Source: Scatonaster sp045598705 (lineage in GTDB: Bacteria > Bacillota > Clostridia > Saccharofermentanales > Saccharofermentanaceae). From it: 64,000 nt of DNA. Below, piece by piece: positions 34,723 to 42,195 of this stretch. Position numbers and translations under genes: made by a program. The stretch covers positions 1 to 64,000 of the forward strand of contig JAZLMM010000030.1 in the NCBI GenBank assembly GCA_045598705.1. The letters run 5' to 3'. Each line of letters opens with the position of its first letter. Positions within the stretch are counted from its first letter, which is position 1. The notes beneath the pieces were generated by a model. That model was given only the letters and a program-made list of their open reading frames with translations. It made no database searches and was not told the origin of the DNA.

Positions 34723-35610
34723 ATGTCTGAAGCAGGCAGAAACACGCTAATTTTCGTGATCACATTTCTTGTATCGATATTCGCCTATATGGGCTTGAGG
34801 AAAGCTTTGCATCGCTCCTTCAAGAATATGCCCGATGCTACTTCTTATACAGAGAAGAAAAACCCTAGCGGAATTTTCCGCACTGTGAAAGCTGTAGGAA
34901 TGTTCGTGCTGATTTGTCTCTTCCTCCGTTACGCTCTTCCTGCGTTCTCGAATTTTCTCAAAGATAGAAGCGAGCGCGCCAGCGAACAGAGGCAAGAAGT
35001 CATCGATGAGTATGAAGCGCTAGGTGAGGATAATGTTGATCCGGAAACTGGGCGAACGGCCCTCACAGAGAACTATCTGATGAAAGACTATAAGCTCTAC
35101 GTCTTAGAAAACAAGGGACGGGAGAGAACATCCATAGCGATGTATATGATATTATTCGTTTTCTTCGTTCTCTATGCGGGTGGAGCTGCTTGCATCGAGG
35201 CTCCCTTCCGTTTCTATATTCAGAAGAAGAAGATTCCTGTCTTAAGTGTCGTCGCTCCCCTACTTCTGATCCCCACATTCTTCTTTGGGTATAAGATACT
35301 CAGAACGACAACTGATGCGCCTCACTTATCGGACCCAAAGGATGTGAAAGTCTATGCTACGCCCGTCACCATTGTCTCCCGACGTGAGAATACGGTACAT
35401 GATGATGAAGATGGTGATCGAACCACATACTTCATCACCATTGACTATGGTGACGGTAAGGGTGCGATTAAGAAAAAGGTCGATGGTTACATGTATTCCG
35501 ACGCTGAGTTGCCGGGAGACTACCTCATGGGGCAGTACGAAGAAGATGGTAAGGTATATGACTTTAAACTCTATACCTGTCTAGAATATGAAGAAGATGT
35601 AGACTTATGA
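34723..35610 (+). CDS. Membrane protein of unknown function
   Basis: A 295-residue protein with several membrane segments (TLIFVITFLVSIFAYMG, AVGMFVLICLFLRYAL, then two more near residues 140-200). An extracytoplasmic C-terminal domain of about 90 residues follows, rich in Asp and Tyr (TPVTIVSRRENTV, YGDGKGAIKKKVDGYMY). This domain recalls DUF3592-type beta domains but no family is certain. An AAAGGAGG site precedes the start. Its stop overlaps the ATG of a 31-codon frame. Confidence 0.7.
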   Translation: MSEAGRNTLIFVITFLVSIFAYMGLRKALHRSFKNMPDATSYTEKKNPSGIFRTVKAVGMFVLICLFLRYALPAFSNFLKDRSERASEQRQEVIDEYEALGEDNVDPETGRTALTENYLMKDYKLYVLENKGRERTSIAMYMILFVFFVLYAGGAACIEAPFRFYIQKKKIPVLSVVAPLLLIPTFFFGYKILRTTTDAPHLSDPKDVKVYATPVTIVSRRENTVHDDEDGDRTTYFITIDYGDGKGAIKKKVDGYMYSDAELPGDYLMGQYEEDGKVYDFKLYTCLEYEEDVDL

Positions 35611-35702
35611 ATTCACTACATGAAGTATTCGATTTTCTATCTACGATGGCCATAGTTTTCTTGTTTCCATGTGTAGTCTACGGTATTTTCAAGAAATTCT
35701 GA
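35607..35702 (+). CDS. Possible 31-aa membrane peptide, coupled to the upstream gene
   Basis: Its ATG overlaps the upstream stop in the sequence ATGA, a typical sign of translational coupling. The peptide MNSLHEVFDFLSTMAIVF and onward has one hydrophobic segment and a basic end. There is no separate ribosome binding site. It runs antisense over the 3' end of the lipoprotein gene on the other strand, so both cannot be fully trusted. Confidence 0.35.
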   Translation: MNSLHEVFDFLSTMAIVFLFPCVVYGIFKKF

Positions 35703-36036
35703 AAACGTTCCATTCTCGTGAACTTGAGCAAGTAAAGAAAGAAAATCGGTCACTCGAACCTTCTTCCAACTTTGAAAAGGTCCTAAATACATCATCCCGA
35801 TTGAACAGACATTTTTCTTCATCAAAAATCAAAGTGAAATCATGTTCTCCACGCAAAGTTGCCGCAATGCCAAGGAGATTATCTGACTTATACTCGTTAC
35901 GCTCCATATCATCAGAGATTTCAATGTCTGCACCTACTAATGTTGAATAGTATGAATCTACTTTCTTTCTCTTTTCACAACCGACGAATAGAGTAAGAGC
36001 AAGAATAAGCAGAAATAGCACTTTATTGGTTTTCAT
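35689..36036 (-). CDS. Putative lipoprotein, possibly frame-disrupted
   Basis: A 115-residue frame with a clear lipoprotein signal (LFLLILALTLFVGC, lipobox Cys at residue 20) that would be modified by Lgt. No function is recognised. Only 13 bases separate the ATG from the rho terminator and no ribosome binding site is seen. At a TTTT run near 35782 the +1 frame takes over with a more protein-like tail (VTDFLSLLAQVHENGTFSEF) ending at 35637. This may be a decayed gene. Confidence 0.5.
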   Translation of the reverse strand: MKTNKVLFLLILALTLFVGCEKRKKVDSYYSTLVGADIEISDDMERNEYKSDNLLGIAATLRGEHDFTLIFDEEKCLFNRDDVFRTFSKLEEGSSDRFSFFTCSSSREWNVFRIS

Positions 36037-36048
36037 CTAGAAATGTAA

Positions 36049-36075
36049 AAAGGGGATTCGATTTGAATCCCCTTT
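36049..36075 (-). terminator. Intrinsic terminator of rho
   Basis: An 11-base stem (AAAGGGGATTC and its complement) with a five-base loop is followed by TTTTTACATTT on the minus strand, about 50 bases after the rho stop. Confidence 0.85.
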
Positions 36076-36121
36076 CTGTATATCATGCCTTGTGAGCAAT
36101 CAGTCTGAAAGAACTATGGCT

Positions 36122-38272
36122 TTATTCTTTTGCATTTCCACCCTGACTACCGCTACCACGCATTGCATCAAAGACTTCTTTATCCGCAAAGGAGACCTTG
36201 ACGGAACGTATGAAGTGATCGTTGGAGTTGGTGCGCAGAAGCAGGTTGATAATGGTCTCGGTAACCGGCGCGGTCTCCATCTGAGAGAAGGCCTTTCGAA
36301 TCGTCCAAACCGCATCCAGTTCTTCCTGTGTCATCAAGAGATCCTCTCGACGTGTACCGGACTTATTGATATCAATAGCTGGGAAGATACGCTTCTCAGA
36401 GAGTTTTCTATCCAGGTAGACTTCCATGTTACCTGTACCCTTGAACTCCTCGAAGATTACTTCGTCCATACGGGAACCTGTCTCAATCAAGGATGTCGCA
36501 ACGATGGTCAGAGAACCACCGTTCTCGATATTTCTAGCCGCACCGAAGAAACGCTTCGGACCATAAAGAGATCCCGGATCGAGACCACCGGAAAGGGTTC
36601 TTCCTGTAGGTGTGATTGTTAAGTTATAAGCTCGAGCCAGACGCGTCATGGAGTCAAGGAGAATGACAACATCCTCACCCATCTCAACCAGTCGCATTGC
36701 ACGCTCGAGAACCAATTCCGTAACACGTGTGTGATTCTCCGGCTTCTTATCGAACGTAGAGTACACAACTTCGCCTTTGATGGAGCGTTGCATATCCGTA
36801 ACTTCCTCCGGACGCTCGTCAATCAGAAGTACAATCAGCTTCGTCTTCGGACTGTTCTGTGTAATCGCATTGGCCACCTTCTGAAGAAGTATGGTCTTAC
36901 CTGCTTTCGGCGGAGAAACAATCATACCACGTTGACCCTTACCAATTGGCGATACAAGGTCAATTATTCGTGTAGAAAGTTCCTGTTTACCGGTCTCCAG
37001 ACGGAATCTCTCATCCGGATAGATCGGCGTCAATCTTTCAAAATGAGGACGCTTACCGAGCTTATCCACCTCCACGTCATTGACAGTGGTGATATAGCTC
37101 AGTGCGAGGTTCTTATCCTGTCCACGTTTGGGCAACGCAAAACCACGAATCTGGTCACCCATACGAAGTCCGAAACGGCGGATCAGGTTGGTCGGAACAA
37201 ATACATCCTGTGGAGACGGGAGATAGTTCTCACGTCTGACGAAACCGTACCCGCCATCGGATACAATCTCCAACACACCTACAAATTCGATGGGTTCGAT
37301 CTGTGGCTTCTGCTGTTCTTGAGATGCTTCAGCATTCTCAACATTCTTCTCACTCGTATCAGAGACTACTTCACCAGATTCAGAAGTGGCTACTTCGCCG
37401 ACTGGACGAATCTCGATACTTCTATGGTGCTTCTTCTGCTTCTTGTTCTGGTGATTCTTCCCCTGGACATTCTTGTCCTGTGCATCTCCTTCCGGCGCGT
37501 TGCTATCAGAAGGTTCATGCTCAGATGGTGTAGATGTAGTTTCCGACTGTTGAGCCGCCTGTTCTTGCGCCACAGCAGGTGCTTCGTTCGGTTGCTTGTT
37601 CTCCGAATCGTCATCTTTCTTTGTTTTCTTCTTATTGCGGGATTGCTTCTCCGAAGACTGCTTCTTCTCTTCTGTTACCGAAGACTCAGTTGCGGTTTTC
37701 GCCACATCATTCTTCTCTTGCGGAACTTCTTCCTTCACTTCAGAAGCGGCCTGTTCTGCAATCTCTTCGATTGGTGTCTTCGCTTCTAATGTTTTCTTTC
37801 TACCGGAATACTTCTTCTCCGATTTCTTCGGGGCTACTTCCTCTGACGTCGCCGACATCTCTTCTTCTGAAGTTTGTCTGGAATCCTCAGATCCATCTTT
37901 CTTCTCTTCAGAAGCTGGCTTTCTGCCCTTCTTTCCGGAAGGTTTCTTCTCCGTCTTGTTGGCCTTCTTTGAAACTTCAACCTGTTCTTCGGCCATCTTG
38001 GGTGATTCTGTCGCTTGGGTTTCTTCTGCCGGAGACGGTTCGACCTTTGCCTTCGGCTTTCTGCCACGCTTGGCAGGAGCCTTCTTCTCTGTTGCAGAAT
38101 CGTTCTTGGAAGAAGATTCATCCTTCTGGGATTTCTTCTGTTCCGCTGACAGAAGGTTGGCCAGATCCGCTTGACTCATCGATCCGGCCTGCTCAGCAGT
38201 CACCAGATTGAACGCTACTGCGATAGTGGAAAGATCTTCTTTGCTCTTTGCGTAAAAATCGTCTTGCGCCAC
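36122..38272 (-). CDS. rho: Transcription termination factor Rho with long disordered N-terminal region
   Basis: Rho is the hexameric RNA helicase that ends transcription. The 716-residue product has an N-terminal helical domain (residues 8-45) and a disordered Lys/Glu/Ser/Gln-rich region (about 46-325) containing two KRGRKP/KKGRKP AT-hook-like motifs. The RNA-binding OB-fold (LEIVSDGGYGFVR) and the ATPase follow, with Walker A PPKAGKT and Walker B VVILLDSMTRLARAYN. Bacillus Rho has about 430 residues. The start is GTG seven bases after GAGGT. The long leader suggests autoregulation. Confidence 0.95.
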   Translation of the reverse strand: MAQDDFYAKSKEDLSTIAVAFNLVTAEQAGSMSQADLANLLSAEQKKSQKDESSSKNDSATEKKAPAKRGRKPKAKVEPSPAEETQATESPKMAEEQVEVSKKANKTEKKPSGKKGRKPASEEKKDGSEDSRQTSEEEMSATSEEVAPKKSEKKYSGRKKTLEAKTPIEEIAEQAASEVKEEVPQEKNDVAKTATESSVTEEKKQSSEKQSRNKKKTKKDDDSENKQPNEAPAVAQEQAAQQSETTSTPSEHEPSDSNAPEGDAQDKNVQGKNHQNKKQKKHHRSIEIRPVGEVATSESGEVVSDTSEKNVENAEASQEQQKPQIEPIEFVGVLEIVSDGGYGFVRRENYLPSPQDVFVPTNLIRRFGLRMGDQIRGFALPKRGQDKNLALSYITTVNDVEVDKLGKRPHFERLTPIYPDERFRLETGKQELSTRIIDLVSPIGKGQRGMIVSPPKAGKTILLQKVANAITQNSPKTKLIVLLIDERPEEVTDMQRSIKGEVVYSTFDKKPENHTRVTELVLERAMRLVEMGEDVVILLDSMTRLARAYNLTITPTGRTLSGGLDPGSLYGPKRFFGAARNIENGGSLTIVATSLIETGSRMDEVIFEEFKGTGNMEVYLDRKLSEKRIFPAIDINKSGTRREDLLMTQEELDAVWTIRKAFSQMETAPVTETIINLLLRTNSNDHFIRSVKVSFADKEVFDAMRGSGSQGGNAKE

Positions 38273-38589
38273 AAATATACCTCACATTTCCTCATGAAAT
38301 TGGTTGCTTCTTTACTCACACAAGGGCACAAAATCCTCATGTTCTACATCGTATTTTCAATTGTTGTTATGGAAAAATTACACCTCATCGTATTGCCCAC
38401 TCCTCTCCTTTGGAAAAGCACTTCAGCAATACTTCATCTAAACTGTTGTCATTATAAATGTTCATTTGGTGGGTTGTCAATTGAGTATTTCAAATCTGTT
38501 CACATATTATTTTGCAAAGTAGACCAATTCGATATATTATTTTTCTATAATCACTCTTAAGATTAAGAACAAGGCTAGGGTTTCTTTAC
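38273..38589. other. Intergenic region between divergent rho and cstA
   Basis: This 317-base region has no coding frame that I would accept. It holds the rho promoter and a rho leader of about 170 bases on the minus strand. On the plus strand a TATAAT (38546-38551), without a good -35 box, lies 38 bases before the cstA start. No known riboswitch structure was recognised in the rho leader. Confidence 0.5.
38451..38480 (-). promoter_or_regulatory. Promoter of rho
   Basis: On the minus strand a consensus TTGACA (38475-38480) and a consensus TATAAT (38451-38456) are separated by 18 bases. The transcript would carry a leader of about 170 bases before the GTG start. Confidence 0.75.
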
Positions 38590-40038
38590 GTGATTTCATT
38601 TATTCTCTGCGTGATCGCATTACTCGTTGGATATCTAATCTACGGCAGCATTGTAGATCGACTTTTTGCGCCGGACGACCGTTCTACACCGGCCGTTGAG
38701 ATAAACGACGGTGTCGACTTCGTACCGATGCCCTTATGGAAAGTCTTCCTTGTTCAACTCCTCAACATTGCTGGTACCGGTCCAATCTTCGGTGCATTAA
38801 GTGGCGCATTGTTCGGGCCGATCGTGTACTTGTGGATCGTGTTCGGATGCATCTTCGCCGGTGGTGTCCATGACTACATGTGCGGCATGATTTCCATGAG
38901 AAATCGAGGTGAATCGATTTCTGAATTGACTGGCCGTTATCTCGGTCGGAACATGCGTCAGGTCATGCGTGTATTTTCCATCATTCTCCTCATCATGTGT
39001 GGCGTTGTATTTACCACTGGACCTGCGGGGCTTCTTGCTCTAATCACACCAAATCCTTTCAACACAGTCTTCTGGCTTTCTATCATCATCATCTACTACT
39101 TCATCGCAACCTTCGTCCCCATCGACAAAATCATCGGCCGTATCTATCCGCTATTTGGTGTATGCCTCATTGTTATGGCATTGGGTGTAGGAGGGAGTCT
39201 CCTTTTCTCTGGGGATTTCACGATGCCGGAAATCTGGAATCATTTCTCGAACGAGCATGCTTCTGGGACCGCTGTCTGGCCGTTCATGTTTATCACGGTA
39301 GCCTGTGGCGCCATCTCCGGCTTTCATTCCACGCAATCTCCGATCATGGCTCGATGCTGCACCTCGGAGAAACAAGGACGCCGCATCTTCTATGGTGCCA
39401 TGATCGCCGAAGGCATCATCGCCCTCGTCTGGGCCGCAGCGGGTGTCAGTTGTTACGAGAATTCTCAGGCACTTCTGGATGTCGGCGGTGGATGTAGTGC
39501 TGTCGTGTACGCCATCTGTCAGAGCACCATGGGACGCATCGGCTGTATCCTAGCCATGCTGGGGGTCATCGTGTGTCCCATCTCTTCTGGGGACACCGCC
39601 TACCGTTCTGCCCGTCTCACCCTCGCAGACTGGTTCAGGATTGATCAGTCCAATTGGAAGAAGAGACTACTTCTGACTCTTCCGATTCTCGTCACGGGCT
39701 TTCTCATCTGTTTTGTCGATTATTCCATCGTGTGGCGTTATTTCTCCTGGTCGAATCAGACATTAGCCATGATTGCCCTCTGGGCCTTCTCTGTCTACCT
39801 TGTAACATGCAAGAAGAATCCTACCATCACAGTCGTTCCGGCAGTTTTCATGACAGCTGTCTCCCTCTCCTATTTCTTCGCCGCACCGGAATGCTTCGGT
39901 ATGTTATGGAAGAAGTTGCATGTCAGTGCAAGTATCTACGAGCCGCTCTCAATCGGTCTTGGCCTCCTCGGGGCAATCATCAGTCTTTCCATGTTTATTC
40001 GCTTCAGAAAGAGAAGAGAATCCGCCGCAAGTCTCTAA
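38590..40038 (+). CDS. cstA: Carbon starvation protein CstA-family transporter
   Basis: A polytopic membrane protein of 482 residues with about 12-13 membrane segments. Family signatures are the N-terminal LNIAGTGPIFGALSGALFGP and GGVHDYMCGMISMRNRGES, with DTAYRSARL in the second half. CstA proteins import pyruvate or peptides under carbon limitation. The start is a GTG after an AAGGCTAGGG site. The length matches the shorter clostridial CstA type rather than the 700-residue E. coli one. Confidence 0.88.
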   Translation: MISFILCVIALLVGYLIYGSIVDRLFAPDDRSTPAVEINDGVDFVPMPLWKVFLVQLLNIAGTGPIFGALSGALFGPIVYLWIVFGCIFAGGVHDYMCGMISMRNRGESISELTGRYLGRNMRQVMRVFSIILLIMCGVVFTTGPAGLLALITPNPFNTVFWLSIIIIYYFIATFVPIDKIIGRIYPLFGVCLIVMALGVGGSLLFSGDFTMPEIWNHFSNEHASGTAVWPFMFITVACGAISGFHSTQSPIMARCCTSEKQGRRIFYGAMIAEGIIALVWAAAGVSCYENSQALLDVGGGCSAVVYAICQSTMGRIGCILAMLGVIVCPISSGDTAYRSARLTLADWFRIDQSNWKKRLLLTLPILVTGFLICFVDYSIVWRYFSWSNQTLAMIALWAFSVYLVTCKKNPTITVVPAVFMTAVSLSYFFAAPECFGMLWKKLHVSASIYEPLSIGLGLLGAIISLSMFIRFRKRRESAASL

Positions 40039-40084
40039 CCTACGGCGGATGTTATACTTCATACTCGTTTTCAATCAAATCTGA

Positions 40085-41095
40085 TTAGGTATCACCCAAG
40101 GCTGCAAACTTATCCATCATGCCGAGTGCCTTACCGGTACCAATTGCAACACAACTGACAGTGTCTTCAGCAACACATACATCAATACCAATCTTGGTGG
40201 CCAGCATACGATCGAGACCATAGAGCAATGCACCACCACCGGTCATTACGATACCACGCTGGGAAATATCGGCCATCAGCTCCGGAGGAGTTCTCTCCAG
40301 AACAGAGTGTACGGCATCGAAGATTGCGGCAACCGGCTCTTCCAATGCTTCCAACATCTCAGTAGAAGATACTGTAACGGTTGCAGGAAGACCGGTAATT
40401 AAGTTACGTCCACGGACATCCATGGTCATTTCTTCTTCTCTCGGATATGCACATCCGATGTTGATCTTCAATTCTTCAGCCGTCTTCTCACCGATGAGAA
40501 CATTGTGCTTACGACGAACATGCTTCACAATCGCTTCATCGAACTTATCGCCAGCAACCTTCAGAGAGAAGTCTACGACCGGTTCACAAAGAGAGATAAC
40601 TGCAATATCTGTTGTACCACCACCGATATCTACAATCATGGAGCCACAAGCCTTCGTAATATCAATACCGGCACCAATAGCCGCGGCAATCGGCTCACGA
40701 ATCAAGAAAACGTCTTTCGCACCGGCATGGCGGCAAGCGTCTTCAACAGCCTTCTGCTCAACTGGGGTAATCACAGATGGCACACATACAACAATCGTCG
40801 GACGGAAGTAAGTCGCACGGATACCCTGGCATACTCGTCCGATGAATGCCTTGAGCATGACTTCCGTTACCTTAAAGTCAGAGATAACACCGTCACGGAG
40901 AGGGCGGATTGCCTCAACGACGCCCGGTGTACGGCCAAGCATCAAGCTTGCACTCTCGCCGACAGCAAGTACAGTACCGGTCTTTGTATTAACTGCTACT
41001 ACAGATGGTTCCTTAAGCACTACGCCCTTACCACGTACGTAAATCAAGACGCTACTGGTACCCAAATCAATTCCAATATCTAGTCCAAGTCCCAT
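40085..41095 (-). CDS. mreB: MreB/Mbl-type bacterial actin
   Basis: A 336-residue actin-like ATPase of rod-shape control. Phosphate motifs are IGIDLGTSSVLIYV near the N-terminus and VDIGGGTTDIAVISL. The adenosine motif is MTGGGALLYGLDRML. It forms membrane filaments that position RodA and PBPs. It stands alone, not next to mreC or mreD, so it is more likely an Mbl/MreBH-like paralogue than the mreBCD member. A TATAAT box lies upstream on the minus strand. Confidence 0.92.
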   Translation of the reverse strand: MGLGLDIGIDLGTSSVLIYVRGKGVVLKEPSVVAVNTKTGTVLAVGESASLMLGRTPGVVEAIRPLRDGVISDFKVTEVMLKAFIGRVCQGIRATYFRPTIVVCVPSVITPVEQKAVEDACRHAGAKDVFLIREPIAAAIGAGIDITKACGSMIVDIGGGTTDIAVISLCEPVVDFSLKVAGDKFDEAIVKHVRRKHNVLIGEKTAEELKINIGCAYPREEEMTMDVRGRNLITGLPATVTVSSTEMLEALEEPVAAIFDAVHSVLERTPPELMADISQRGIVMTGGGALLYGLDRMLATKIGIDVCVAEDTVSCVAIGTGKALGMMDKFAALGDT

Positions 41096-41241
41096 TTTTC
41101 ACCTCATGTATATCGAAGAAAACACGCCTCTTCTTCACCGAAGCGTATTATATGCACAAATTAACACAGTAATGATACAATAAAAGTACTTATCTTTCAA
41201 CGTTGCTAGTTTGCATTCATTTTACAAATCGGGGGAAAATT

Positions 41242-42084
41242 GTGAAGAAGACCTTGGCATATTTGTTCATGATATGCGGCGTCGTTCCGATCTACTTTGA
41301 AGGAATTCTACCTGGAATTGTTCTATTCATCCTTCAAATCATCGGATATATCAGCATGCCTTTCTTCGCTCAGGCGCTGGTAGACGGTTTCTTCCTCACG
41401 AAGAACACCTATCAGTATTTCCTTCGTGTCACCATCTGTGCCTACCTTACTCAGGCTGCTTCGTTTCTTGCATATCTCATCTTCGCCGACACCCCACAGC
41501 CCAGAAAATTCAATATCGCTTTCACTTGGATGGTTGCTTTTGCCGTTCTTTTTGCATTGGAGCTTCTCGTCTCGCTTCCACGCGATCGAATCGCTTCCTT
41601 GAATCTTCTTCATCCGAATCAGACCACTCACGCTACGCGTTTCGACGTAGTCGTCTCTTCTTCTGAAGCCAATCATCTGCCGAAAGGCATGAAGATTCCT
41701 TCCTGGCCACGTTCTACACTTCAGGGTGGCGCGATTCTTCTCATTGCACTATCGATGGTGATTGTCACCTTTCTGCCCCTGACCATGCCGATTCTGTCCT
41801 TAGTTGCCATCGTTGGCTTCTACTTCCTGCACAGATGGAAGATTGACTCACGAATCTTCGTTGTCACCATCTTCTTCAGTGCTTTTGCCGCTTGCTATAC
41901 CTACGCATATTTCCGCATGACCGGACGAATCACTTACGAGTGGGCAGCCATCGCAGGATTTGTTCTGTGTCTCCTGATTCCGGGAAAACGCAGAAGAAAG
42001 AGGAAAATTTACTATCGTGTCTTGTACCTGATCTACCCGTTGGCCATCTTAGGTTGTGCCGGCATTGCAACATTGGTTCGTTGA
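41242..42084 (+). CDS. TraX-like membrane protein
   Basis: A 280-residue protein with about eight membrane segments and an Arg/Lys-rich stretch (GKRRRKRKIYY) near the end. The segment PFFAQALVDGFFLTKNTYQY resembles the conserved PxFAFLxxEGFxxTRN motif of TraX-family acyltransferase-like membrane proteins. The similarity is limited, so the family call is tentative. The start is a GTG six bases after GGGGG; a longer ATG frame without a site is rejected. It is divergent from the mreB-type gene. Confidence 0.55.
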   Translation: MKKTLAYLFMICGVVPIYFEGILPGIVLFILQIIGYISMPFFAQALVDGFFLTKNTYQYFLRVTICAYLTQAASFLAYLIFADTPQPRKFNIAFTWMVAFAVLFALELLVSLPRDRIASLNLLHPNQTTHATRFDVVVSSSEANHLPKGMKIPSWPRSTLQGGAILLIALSMVIVTFLPLTMPILSLVAIVGFYFLHRWKIDSRIFVVTIFFSAFAACYTYAYFRMTGRITYEWAAIAGFVLCLLIPGKRRRKRKIYYRVLYLIYPLAILGCAGIATLVR

Positions 42085-42148
42085 CGTGTATGAATGGTGA
42101 AATCCCCTACATATTTGTTGTTTATTATTACGCGCGTGCTGAAAATCT

Positions 42149-42156
42149 GTTATAAT
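42149..42156 (+). promoter_or_regulatory. Extended -10 promoter of leuS
   Basis: TGTTATAAT gives a TGn extension with a consensus TATAAT (42151-42156), and no clear -35 box. The leader is about 35 bases, so no T-box riboswitch is present. Confidence 0.6.
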
Positions 42157-42195
42157 ACTTGTTCGTAAGTTTCAACATGAAAAGAGGTAGGAAAG

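Noticed and set aside
37579..38211. Ser/Phe-rich frames on the plus strand opposite rho
   Set aside because: Antisense shadow of the Lys/Glu/Ser-rich Rho segment.
40021..40049. Seven-base hairpin at the end of cstA as an intrinsic terminator
   Set aside because: There is no T-run after the stem on either strand, so it was not listed as a terminator.
42085..42195. T-box riboswitch before leuS (and before metG)
   Set aside because: The leaders are about 30-35 bases and the T-box AGGGTGGNACCGCG sequence is missing.
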